The position numbers and the translations under genes are program-made. The notes beneath the pieces were generated by a model, which searched no databases, was not told the origin of the DNA, and saw nothing but the letters and a program-made list of their open reading frames with translations. Below, piece by piece: positions 1-6,441 of a stretch of 8,500 nt of DNA. Positions within the stretch are counted from its first letter, which is position 1. Every line of letters begins with the position of its first letter. This DNA comes from DASVDK01 sp036381125 [NCBI: Thermodesulfobacteriota bacterium]. Its GTDB lineage: Bacteria; DASVDK01. The stretch lies in contig DASVDK010000243.1 in assembly GCA_036381125.1 (NCBI GenBank), positions 1-8,500 of the forward strand. Reading direction: 5' to 3'.

Positions 1-959
1 AGACGGTCGACCGGATCAGGCCGCTCGTGCCGCCCGACCGGATCGTCGTCGTCGCGGGCACCGAGCACGCCGAGCGGCTGCACGCGGAGATCCCGGAGCT
101 GTCCGAGGCGAACCTCCTGATCGAGCCGGCCGGAAGGGGGACCGCCGCGGCCATCGGGCTCGCCGCCGTGGTCGTCCGCGCGCGCGACCCGCGCGCCACC
201 CTCGCGGTCCTGCCGTCGGACCACTTCATCCGCGATCCCGAGGGCTTCCGGACCACCATCGAGGCGGCGTGCGAGGTGGCGGCGTCGGGCGACTACCTGC
301 TCACCCTCGGGATGAAGCCGACCGCGCCGGAGACCGGCTACGGCTACATCCGGGTCGGCGAGGAGGTCCGGATCGCGCGAGGCCTCCCGGTGCACCGGGT
401 CGACCGGTTCATCGAGAAGCCCGAGCGGGCCAGGGCCGAGGCCTACCTGGCCGACGGCCACTACCTCTGGAACGGCGGGATGTTCGTCTGGCGCGTCGAC
501 GCCGTGCTCGACGCGATCCGCCTCCACCTGCCGGACACCTTCGAGGGGATCGCCGAGATCGGGCTCGCGCTGAACGGCCGCGACCTGGCGGAGGCGACGC
601 GGCGGGTCTACGCCAGGCTGCCGACCGTGTCGATCGATACGGGCGTCCTCGAGAAGGCCGGCAACGTCCTCGTCGTTCCCGCGGAGGTCGGCTGGCACGA
701 TGTGGGCTCCTGGGGGAGCCTCGACGGCCTGCTGCCGCAGCGGGCCGACGGGAACGTGGGCATCGGCGAGCACGTCGCGATCGACACCCGGCGCTGCGTG
801 GTGTACAGCCCGAAGAAGCTCGTCGCCACCGTCGGCGTCGACGACCTGGTGATCGTCGACACGGACGACGCGCTCCTCGTCTGCCGCAAGGAGCAGGCGC
901 AGGACGTGCGCCGCGTGATCGAGGAGATCGAACGGCGCAAGCTGGAGGGGCTGCGGTAA
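1..959 (+). CDS. manC: Mannose-1-phosphate guanylyltransferase (GDP-mannose pyrophosphorylase), 5'-truncated by window edge
   Basis: Cytosolic enzyme that makes GDP-mannose from GTP and mannose-1-phosphate. The frame is open from base 3 to the TAA at 957-959 (318 residues visible). The GTG at 27 is an internal valine, not the start, because the codons before it (TVDRIRPL) continue the family fold. The missing part, roughly 40-50 residues, would carry the nucleotide-binding GxGxRLWP signature. Family motifs seen: EPAGRGTAAAI (near base 123), LPSDH (210), PETGYGYI (327), FIEKP (408), LWNGGMFVW (465), SIDTGVLEKA (630) and GWHDVGSW (690). The protein ends just after the beta-helix-like region with a charged helix (RRVIEEIERRKLEGLR), so it lacks the C-terminal cupin/phosphomannose isomerase domain of bifunctional ManC/AlgA proteins. 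It is therefore the short, single-function form, by inference. First visible gene of the polysaccharide cluster, coupled to the next gene by a one-base stop/start overlap. Family assignment is firm. Confidence 0.95.
   Translation, partial: TVDRIRPLVPPDRIVVVAGTEHAERLHAEIPELSEANLLIEPAGRGTAAAIGLAAVVVRARDPRATLAVLPSDHFIRDPEGFRTTIEAACEVAASGDYLLTLGMKPTAPETGYGYIRVGEEVRIARGLPVHRVDRFIEKPERARAEAYLADGHYLWNGGMFVWRVDAVLDAIRLHLPDTFEGIAEIGLALNGRDLAEATRRVYARLPTVSIDTGVLEKAGNVLVVPAEVGWHDVGSWGSLDGLLPQRADGNVGIGEHVAIDTRRCVVYSPKKLVATVGVDDLVIVDTDDALLVCRKEQAQDVRRVIEEIERRKLEGLR
944..950 (+). promoter_or_regulatory. Ribosome binding site for the priming glycosyltransferase
   Basis: GGAGGGG lies inside the end of manC, 8 bases before the ATG at 959. 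It is a near-consensus Shine-Dalgarno and supports 959 as the start, although the same frame stays open far upstream in overlap with manC. Confidence 0.7.
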
Positions 960-2362
960 TGGTCAAGGAGCACCAGCGGTTCTTCAGGAGCCTTCTGCTC
1001 GGTGCCGACATCGCCGTCATCGCCGTGTCGTGGGGGGCGGCGTACTGGATGCGCTTCAAGAGCGGCCTGGTCTCGATCCCGCCGCCCACGGTGTACAACC
1101 CCGATCTCTACCTCATGCCGCTCGCCGCCATCCCGATCGTCTGGCCGGCGATCTTCCGGTGGCTCGACCTCTACCGGCCCCGCCGGTCGACCTCGTACCG
1201 GCGCGAGGCGCTCGAGCTGTTCCAGGGCTCGACGCTCGCGACGCTCGTCTTCATCACGGCCGCCTACCTCTTCTTCAAGGTGGAGCTGTCGCGGCTGGTG
1301 CTCGTCTTCTTCTGGGGCATCAGCACCGCGGCGCTGGTGGCCACGCGCATCGGGTTTCGGGAAGCGCTCCGGATCCTGCGCCGTCGCGGCTTCAACCTCC
1401 GCTACGCGCTCGTCGTGGGCGGGGGCGACGTGGCGGCCGGCCTCGTGGAGCGGATCGACCGGCATCCGGAACTCGGCCTGCGCGTCGTCGGCCTGCTCAG
1501 CTCCGGCGCCGACCTCGACCCGGTCCTGCAGGAGGTCCCGCGGCTCGGCGGGTACGACGATCTCTCCCGGATCCTCAGGGAGTGGAGGGTCGACCAGGTC
1601 CTCTTCGCGCTCCCGCTCGAGGACCAGGCGAGCCTGCCGGGCCTCCTCGCCGCGGTCGACAGCGAGATGGTCGACGTGCGGATCGTCCCCGACCTCCTGC
1701 GCTTCGCGAGCCTCCGCAGCGGAGTGGAGGACTTCGACGGCCTGCCGATCGTGAGCCTGCGCACCTCGCCCCTCGTCGGATGGAACGTGGTCATCAAGCG
1801 AGCGCTCGACCTTGCCGTCGGCAGCCTCGCCGGCCTTTTGGCCCTCCCGCTGATGGCGGTCATCGCGCTCCTCGTCAAGCTCACCGACGGGGGGCCGGTG
1901 CTGTACCGCCAGGAGCGGATGGGGCTCGACGGTCGCGTCTTCCAGATGCTCAAGTTCCGATCGATGCGCGTCGACGCCGAAGCCGAGACCGGGCCGGTCT
2001 GGGCCCGCAACGGCGACTCGCGGGTGACCTGGATCGGGAGGATCCTGCGCCGGACGAGCCTCGACGAGCTGCCGCAGCTCTGGAACGTGCTCAAGGGGGA
2101 GATGAGCCTCACGGGGCCGAGGCCGGAGCGTCCGGTCCTGGTCGAGCGCTTCCGCGCCGAGCTGCCGGGCTACATGCTGCGCCACAAGATCAAGGCCGGC
2201 ATGACCGGCTGGGCGCAGGTGCACGGGTGGCGCGGCGACACCTCGCTCGAGAAGCGACTCGAGCACGACCTCTACTACATCGAGCACTGGTCGCTCGCCC
2301 TCGACCTGAAGATCCTCTGGCTGACGCTGTGGCGCGGGTTCGTCAACAAGAACGCGTACTGA
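959..2362 (+). CDS. Polyprenyl-phosphate hexose-1-phosphate transferase (WcaJ-like priming glycosyltransferase)
   Basis: Inner-membrane enzyme of 467 residues that starts repeat-unit assembly by moving a sugar-1-phosphate from a nucleotide sugar to undecaprenyl phosphate. Order of parts: four predicted membrane segments (about residues 13-30, 51-66, 91-106, 112-128); a Rossmann-like CoA-binding-type domain beginning at VVGGGD (152-157); the DFDGLPIV linker (258-265); a hydrophobic re-entrant segment (about 284-306); then the catalytic bacterial sugar transferase domain with KFRSM (332-336), SLDELPQLWNVLKGEMSL (367-384), GPRPE (386-390) and GMTGWAQVHGWRGDT (414-428). The Asp-Glu at 369-370 is the pair expected at the active site in this family. 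Length and architecture match the long WcaJ/PglC-superfamily 'polyprenyl glycosylphosphotransferase' group. ATG 959 overlaps the manC stop (TAATG), so translation is probably coupled. The sugar is likely glucose or galactose by family precedent; the sequence does not decide it. Confidence 0.95.
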   Translation: MVKEHQRFFRSLLLGADIAVIAVSWGAAYWMRFKSGLVSIPPPTVYNPDLYLMPLAAIPIVWPAIFRWLDLYRPRRSTSYRREALELFQGSTLATLVFITAAYLFFKVELSRLVLVFFWGISTAALVATRIGFREALRILRRRGFNLRYALVVGGGDVAAGLVERIDRHPELGLRVVGLLSSGADLDPVLQEVPRLGGYDDLSRILREWRVDQVLFALPLEDQASLPGLLAAVDSEMVDVRIVPDLLRFASLRSGVEDFDGLPIVSLRTSPLVGWNVVIKRALDLAVGSLAGLLALPLMAVIALLVKLTDGGPVLYRQERMGLDGRVFQMLKFRSMRVDAEAETGPVWARNGDSRVTWIGRILRRTSLDELPQLWNVLKGEMSLTGPRPERPVLVERFRAELPGYMLRHKIKAGMTGWAQVHGWRGDTSLEKRLEHDLYYIEHWSLALDLKILWLTLWRGFVNKNAY

Positions 2363-2448
2363 GCGCGTGAGCGTCGGAGCATGTGCCGAGCAAGACACCG
2401 GGCCACATGGACCTCCCGGGAGACGCGTGTGAGCCGCGTCCGGGACGG
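2363..2448. other. Short spacer or leader before the flippase, containing a dyad
   Basis: The 86 bases between the priming enzyme and the preferred flippase start contain a perfect 10-base palindrome, CTCCCGGGAG (2413-2422). It is flanked at exactly symmetrical distances by CACA (2404-2407) and TGTG (2428-2431). There is no T tract, so it is not a standard terminator. The flippase frame is open through here from a GTG at 2383 (weak GGAG at 2376-2379), so this could instead encode a hydrophilic N-terminal leader of 22 residues. Confidence 0.4.
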
Positions 2449-3945
2449 ATGAGCGGCTCGCCGCTCCTCTCCGGGCGCCGGCTCGCCCGCAACGGCGTCT
2501 GGAACGTCCTCGGCTCCGGCCTGCCGCTCGCCGTCGCGGTCGTCGCGATCCCGCCCCTCGTCTCGCGCCTCGGCACCGACCGGTTCGGGCTCCTCGCCAT
2601 CATCTGGACGGCCATCGGCTACTTCGGGCTCTTCGATCTCGGACTCGGGCTGGCGCTGACCAGGCTGGTCGCCGAGCGGCTCGGCCAGGATCGGACCGAG
2701 GAGCTGCCGCGGATCGTCTGGACCGCGGTCGCGCTCATGGGCGCTCTGGGGCTCGCGGCGGCCGTCTCGGTGGCCATGGCGGCGCCCTGGCTGGTTCGCG
2801 GCGTGCTCGCGGTCCCGCCGACGCTGCAGGGCGAGGCCGGGCTGGCGCTGATGATCCTCGCGGCCACGCTGCCGTTCGTCATCCTCTCGACCGCGTTCAT
2901 CGGCGTGCTGGAGGCCCACCAGGATTTCGCCTCGATCAACGCCGTGCGCATCCCCCTCGGGGCGCTCACGTTCCTCGGCCCGTTGATCGCCGTGCAGCAG
3001 ACGCCGAGCCTCGTGGCCGCCACGAGCGTCCTCGCCGCGGCGCGGCTGCTCGCCTGCCTCGCCTACCTCGGCCAGTGCCTCCGCCTGATGCCGGCCCTGC
3101 GGTCGGCGGCCTTCGACCGCGCGCTCGTCCGGCCGCTGCTCGCCTTCGGCGGGTGGCTCACCGTCAGCAACCTGGTGAGTCCCCTCATGGTGTACTTCGA
3201 TCGCTTCGTGATCGGCGCGCTGCTCACGATGAGCGCCGTGGCCTACTACGCGACGCCGTACGAGGTCGTCACCCGATTCCGGGTCGTGCCGGTGGCAACG
3301 GTGGCCGTGCTGTTCCCGGCCCTGGCCACGGCCTTCGCAGCGGACCAGGCGCGCCTGGTGCGGCTCGTCGGCCGTGCCGCCGGCGCGCTCCTCCTCGTCA
3401 TGCTGCCGCTCATGGCGCTGGTCGTGCTGTTCGCACCCGAGGGGCTGACGCTCTGGCTCGGCCCGGAGTTCGCGGCGAACAGCACCGGGGTCCTGCGCTG
3501 GCTGGCGGTCGGGGTCTTCGTGAACAGCCTGGGCCGCGTGGCCCAGACGCTCGTGCAGGGCGTCGGGCGGCCGGACGTCGGCGCCAAGCTCCACCTGCTG
3601 GAGGCCCTGCCCTACGCCGCGGCGTTGTGGGTGCTCGTCCATCGGTTCGGCATCCTCGGCGCGGCGGCCGCCTGGACGGGGCGCGTCGCCCTCGACACGA
3701 CGGCGCTCTTCTGGCTGGCGGGGCGGCTCGTGCCGGCGCTGCGCCGCGAGACGCGCCGCGCGATCCTGCTCACGTCGGGCGGCGCGGCGTCGATCGCGCT
3801 CCTCGCGCTCGTCCCCGACCTGGCGGCCAGGAGCGCCCTGGCCGTCGTGCTGCTTGCGGTCGTGGCCTGGCTGGGGTACCGGCAGCTCCGCGCCGTGGGG
3901 TGGGCGCCGGGGGCAACCGGCGCCGCCGGGAGCCGCGGACGTTGA
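2449..3945 (+). CDS. Wzx-type oligosaccharide flippase (MOP superfamily)
   Basis: Multi-pass inner-membrane protein expected to flip the undecaprenyl-linked repeat unit from the cytosolic to the periplasmic face. It is 498 residues from ATG 2449 and almost wholly hydrophobic, with about 12 or more membrane segments, the layout of the polysaccharide-transport branch of the MOP/MATE-like superfamily. Recognisable stretches are RNGVWNVLGSGLP near the N terminus, GYFGLFDLGLGLALTRLVAE, FGGWLTVSNLVSPLMVYFDR (233-252) and YYATPYEVVTRF (266-277), which recur in bacterial 'oligosaccharide flippase' proteins. The start is uncertain: the same frame offers GTG 2383 (520 residues) and ATG 2407. I prefer 2449 because the extra residues are hydrophilic and proline-rich, and homologous-looking sequence begins only at RRLARNG. 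None of the three has a strong Shine-Dalgarno. Position between the priming enzyme and the glycosyltransferases fits a Wzx. A teichuronic-acid or lipid II-type flippase is less likely. Confidence 0.88.
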   Translation: MSGSPLLSGRRLARNGVWNVLGSGLPLAVAVVAIPPLVSRLGTDRFGLLAIIWTAIGYFGLFDLGLGLALTRLVAERLGQDRTEELPRIVWTAVALMGALGLAAAVSVAMAAPWLVRGVLAVPPTLQGEAGLALMILAATLPFVILSTAFIGVLEAHQDFASINAVRIPLGALTFLGPLIAVQQTPSLVAATSVLAAARLLACLAYLGQCLRLMPALRSAAFDRALVRPLLAFGGWLTVSNLVSPLMVYFDRFVIGALLTMSAVAYYATPYEVVTRFRVVPVATVAVLFPALATAFAADQARLVRLVGRAAGALLLVMLPLMALVVLFAPEGLTLWLGPEFAANSTGVLRWLAVGVFVNSLGRVAQTLVQGVGRPDVGAKLHLLEALPYAAALWVLVHRFGILGAAAAWTGRVALDTTALFWLAGRLVPALRRETRRAILLTSGGAASIALLALVPDLAARSALAVVLLAVVAWLGYRQLRAVGWAPGATGAAGSRGR

Positions 3946-3962
3946 GCGAGGCGGGTGGTCGA

Positions 3963-5051
3963 GTGTCGAGGGGGCGCGTCGGGGACGTACGGGAAGCGCC
4001 CCCCGGCACGCCGTCGACGCTGGAGTGGGCGGTCTTCGCGCAGCGGACCTGCGTGGTCACGGTCACCTACGGCGACCGGGCTCACCTCGTCCGGAAGGCG
4101 GTCGCGGCCGCGTTCGACGCGGGGGCGGGCGGGATCGTCGTGGTGGACAACGGCGCCGCGCCGCCCAGCCGGGCCGAGATCGACCGGTTGGCGCAGGCGT
4201 GGGGCGGGCGCCTCGAGGTGGTCAGGCTCCCCGAGAACCGGGGCTCGGCGGGCGGCTTCCGGGCAGGCCTCGAGCGGGTGCGCGACCGCGCGGAGTGCGA
4301 GTTCATCTGGCTGCTCGACGACGACAACGCGCCGCGGCCCGACGCGCTCGGCCGGCTCTGGCACGCGTACGGGGCGCTGGGGGCCGATCCGAACCACGCG
4401 CTGCTCAGCCTGCGGCCGGACCGCAAGGAGTACCTCCTGGCGGCGACGTGCGGGGTGCCGGTGGCGATCACGCCCAACGCCTTCCTCGGCTTCCATCTGA
4501 TGGACGTCCCGTCCAAGGTCCGGCGCCGGCTGTCGCCCGCCCGGCCGGGCCGGGCGGCGATCCGTTTTCCCCTCGCGGCCGTGGGCTATGCGCCCTACGG
4601 GGGGTTCTTCTTCCACCGGAGCTGGCTCGACCGGGTCGGGCTCCCGGACGAGCGCCTGTACCTCTACGGCGACGACCACGACTTCTCACTGCGCTTCGTG
4701 CGGGCCGGCGGCACGATCTACCTCTGCGCCGCCAGCGAGGTGGTGGACCTCGAGCCCTCGTGGCACCACGAGCCGTCGGCGTCGCGACCCTGGGTGTCCC
4801 CGGCGGCGGACGAGCGGCGCGTCTACTACGCGGTGCGCAACCGCGCGCGGCTCGAGAAGGCCTTCACCACGTCGCGGATCGCCTACTGGGCGAACGCCTG
4901 CACCTATCTGGGCTTTCTCGTCGTCGTCGGGCTCCTCGGGGAAGGGAGGGCGCGCCAGGTCTTGCGGCGCGTCCACCTGGTCCTGCGAGCGCTCCGGGAC
5001 GGCAGGAGCGATCACCGTGGACGAGCGGCCGACGAAGGTCCTGCTGTGTAA
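3963..5051 (+). CDS. Glycosyltransferase family 2 (GT-A fold), galactofuranosyl/rhamnosyltransferase-like
   Basis: Cytosolic or membrane-associated transferase of 362 residues that should add one sugar to the lipid-linked repeat unit. Visible features: the N-terminal strand VVTVTYGDR (31-39), a VVVDNG nucleotide-binding strand (59-64), ENRGSAGGF (91-99), the DxD-type metal site WLLDDDN (116-122), the acceptor/base region LYGDDHDFSLR (233-243) and WHHE (267-270). The NRGSAGGF plus DDDN plus GDDHDF plus W-x-H pattern resembles GT2 enzymes of the galactofuranosyl- and rhamnosyltransferase type, but the donor cannot be read from sequence. A hydrophobic stretch near 312-325 may help membrane contact. 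Start: GTG 3963 has GAGG at 3948-3951. TTG 3942 overlaps the flippase stop (TTGA) and has GGGAG at 3928-3932, so it remains possible and would add 7 residues. The gene begins 17 bases after the flippase and its 3' end overlaps the next gene by 35 bases. Confidence 0.9.
   Translation: MSRGRVGDVREAPPGTPSTLEWAVFAQRTCVVTVTYGDRAHLVRKAVAAAFDAGAGGIVVVDNGAAPPSRAEIDRLAQAWGGRLEVVRLPENRGSAGGFRAGLERVRDRAECEFIWLLDDDNAPRPDALGRLWHAYGALGADPNHALLSLRPDRKEYLLAATCGVPVAITPNAFLGFHLMDVPSKVRRRLSPARPGRAAIRFPLAAVGYAPYGGFFFHRSWLDRVGLPDERLYLYGDDHDFSLRFVRAGGTIYLCAASEVVDLEPSWHHEPSASRPWVSPAADERRVYYAVRNRARLEKAFTTSRIAYWANACTYLGFLVVVGLLGEGRARQVLRRVHLVLRALRDGRSDHRGRAADEGPAV
5004..5008 (+). promoter_or_regulatory. Ribosome binding site for the first GT4 gene
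   Basis: AGGAG sits 8 bases before GTG 5017, inside the end of the GT2 gene. It fixes the start of the GT4 gene, whose frame is otherwise open for several hundred bases upstream in overlap with GT2. Confidence 0.75.
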
Positions 5052-6234
5052 CACGCTCTACCACCCGAACGTCCTGGGCGGGGCGGAACGGTCGGTCCAG
5101 CTCCTCGCCGAGTCGCTGGTCGAACGCGGGCACGCCGCGGTCGTGGTGTCGCTCGGGCGCGAGCGCGCGCGGCGGACGGACGAGGTCCGTGGAGTCCGCG
5201 TCCACTACCTCCCGCTGCGGAACCTCTACTGGCCCTTCGGGGGACCGGCGCCCGCGGCGGCGCGCAGGGCGCTCTGGCACGCGCTGGACAGCTACAACCC
5301 CCGGATGGCCGCCGAGGTCGGCGCGGTCCTCGACGAGGAGCGCCCGGACCTGGTCCACACCCACACCATCGCCGGCTTCTCGGCGGCCGTGTGGCGGGCA
5401 GCCAGGCAGCGCGGGTTGCCGCTCGTCCACACGCTGCGCGACCAGTACCTGCTCTGCCCGCGCACGACGATGTTCAGGAACGGGCGGGACTGCGAGACGC
5501 CGTGCCTGTCGTGCCGCGCCTACGCCTGGCCGCGCCGGCGGCTCACGGCGCAGGTGGACGTCGTCACGGGCGTGAGCCGCTTCATCCTCGATCGGCACCT
5601 CGGCCGCGGCTACTTCACCGACGCGAGGCGGGCCGTCGTCTACAACGCCTGCAGGCCGCCCGCCAGGCCGCCCGACGCGCCGGTCGGCGCTCGCCCCGGC
5701 CCGCTGCGCATCGGCTACCTCGGCCGGCTGCACCCGAGCAAGGGGGTCGATCGGCTCGTGCAGGCCTTCTGCTCGATCGAACCGGGGGCGGCGGAACTCT
5801 GGATCGCGGGCACGGGACGGCCGGACGACGAGGCCGCGCTGAGGGCCGGTGCCGGGACTCGTGCGGACGTGCGTTGGCTCGGGTTCGTCGAGCCCGAGGC
5901 GCTGCTCGCCGCCGTGGACCTGCTCGTGGTGCCGTCGCTGTGGCACGACACGGCGCCGAGGGTCGTGCTCGAGGCCTTTGCCCACGGCGTCCCGGTCGTC
6001 GGATCCACCCGGGGCGGGATCCCGGAACTCGTGGCCGAGGGGGCCGGCTGGCTCTTCGATCCGGACGACCCGGGTGCGCTCGCGGCGGTGCTCCGCCGCT
6101 GCATCGAGCGGCGCGACCGGCTGGCGGCGGTCGGCGCGGCGGCGCGGGCGCACGCGACGCGCTTCAGCCCGGAGGCGGTCACGGCGGCCTATCTGGAGGT
6201 CTACCGGAGGGCACTCGAGGCGAGGCGAGGGTAG
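5017..6234 (+). CDS. Glycosyltransferase family 4 (GT-B fold) with a cysteine cluster
   Basis: Retaining GT-B glycosyltransferase of 405 residues, expected to extend the repeat unit at the cytosolic membrane face. The N-terminal acceptor domain begins KVLLCNTLYHPNVLGGAERS, with the GGAER loop at 21-25, and has DLVHTHTIAGFS (111-122) and VTGVSRFILDRH (183-194). The C-terminal donor domain has the typical GYLGRLHPSKGVDRLVQAF (233-251), LWIAGTGRPDD (261-271), VRWLGF (285-290) and PSLWHDTAPRVVLEAFAHG (306-324), followed by GGIPELV. Two oddities: the first glutamate of the usual E-x7-E motif is Asp (D311, E319), and a cluster of four cysteines (C147, C159, C163, C166) lies in the N-terminal domain. 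The GTG start is set by AGGAG at 5004-5008 and gives a 35-base overlap with GT2, implying coupled translation. Donor sugar unknown; GDP-mannose is plausible given manC in the cluster, which is inference only. Confidence 0.92.
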   Translation: MDERPTKVLLCNTLYHPNVLGGAERSVQLLAESLVERGHAAVVVSLGRERARRTDEVRGVRVHYLPLRNLYWPFGGPAPAAARRALWHALDSYNPRMAAEVGAVLDEERPDLVHTHTIAGFSAAVWRAARQRGLPLVHTLRDQYLLCPRTTMFRNGRDCETPCLSCRAYAWPRRRLTAQVDVVTGVSRFILDRHLGRGYFTDARRAVVYNACRPPARPPDAPVGARPGPLRIGYLGRLHPSKGVDRLVQAFCSIEPGAAELWIAGTGRPDDEAALRAGAGTRADVRWLGFVEPEALLAAVDLLVVPSLWHDTAPRVVLEAFAHGVPVVGSTRGGIPELVAEGAGWLFDPDDPGALAAVLRRCIERRDRLAAVGAAARAHATRFSPEAVTAAYLEVYRRALEARRG

Positions 6235-6369
6235 GGCAAGCGCTGCTCACCGAGTATGGGGTCCTGGGCCGGCGTGCGGATTGCAATGGACCGCGACCAG
6301 GGCCGATCACGCAGGTCGGCGCGTGCCTGCCTCCACGACGCAACGGGCCGCGCGCCGGCAACCGCGAGG

Positions 6370-6399
6370 CCGTTCGTCGAGCCGGGGCGCGGCGAACGG
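6370..6399 (+). other. Imperfect 13-pair hairpin upstream of the polymerase gene
   Basis: Bases 6370-6382 can pair with 6387-6399 around a four-base loop (CGGG). The outer seven pairs, CCGTTCG with CGAACGG, are perfect. They are followed by one G-T wobble, two GC pairs, one A-G mismatch and two more GC pairs. No T run follows, so it is not a canonical Rho-independent terminator. It lies 42 bases before the polymerase ATG and could act as an mRNA pausing, processing or stabilising element. Confidence 0.45.
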
Positions 6400-6425
6400 A
6401 GGGCGGCGTGAGGCCGGTCACCCCC

Positions 6426-6432
6426 GGAAAGG
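6426..6432 (+). promoter_or_regulatory. Ribosome binding site for the polymerase gene
   Basis: GGAAAGG is spaced 9 bases from ATG 6442. An in-frame TGA at 6409-6411 rules out a start further upstream than that stop, so 6442 is the well-supported start. Confidence 0.6.
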
Positions 6433-6441
6433 CCACGCCTC

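Larger units (their letters stand above)
6235..6441. other. 207-base intergenic region, the only real gap in the cluster
   Basis: No supported gene. It contains the hairpin at 6370-6399 (listed separately) and a Shine-Dalgarno for the polymerase at 6426-6432. A TTGCAA at 6281-6286 resembles a -35 box, but the best -10 candidate (GATCAC, 6305-6310) matches only half of the consensus, so I do not call a promoter. A 51-codon ORF (6256-6411) is arginine-rich with no recognisable motif and no good ribosome binding site, so I leave it out. No T-rich terminator is present. The gap could separate two transcription units or carry a leader for the polymerase gene. Confidence 0.6.

Noticed and set aside
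27-29. GTG 27 as the start of manC
   Set aside because: The frame continues open to base 3 with family-like residues (TVDRIRPL), and the nucleotide-binding signature expected at the N terminus is missing, so the gene extends beyond the left edge.
608-2398. 596-residue antisense ORF
   Set aside because: It mirrors the priming transferase and the end of manC; its translation is rich in Arg, Asp, Glu, His and Pro with no domain, as expected from the complement of GC-biased codons.
2275-3642. 455-residue antisense ORF opposite the flippase
   Set aside because: It is a low-complexity, charged translation lying wholly opposite well-supported coding sequence.
6281-6310. Possible sigma-70 promoter (TTGCAA with a weak -10)
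   Set aside because: The -10 candidate GATCAC matches only three of six consensus bases, too weak to call.
6256-6411. 51-codon ORF in the intergenic gap
   Set aside because: It is arginine- and alanine-rich, has no strong ribosome binding site and no recognisable motif, and the reading frame overlaps the hairpin; chance ORFs of this size are common at this GC content.
6408-6421. Second small hairpin GTGA/TCAC before the polymerase Shine-Dalgarno
   Set aside because: The stem is only four pairs; easily due to chance.
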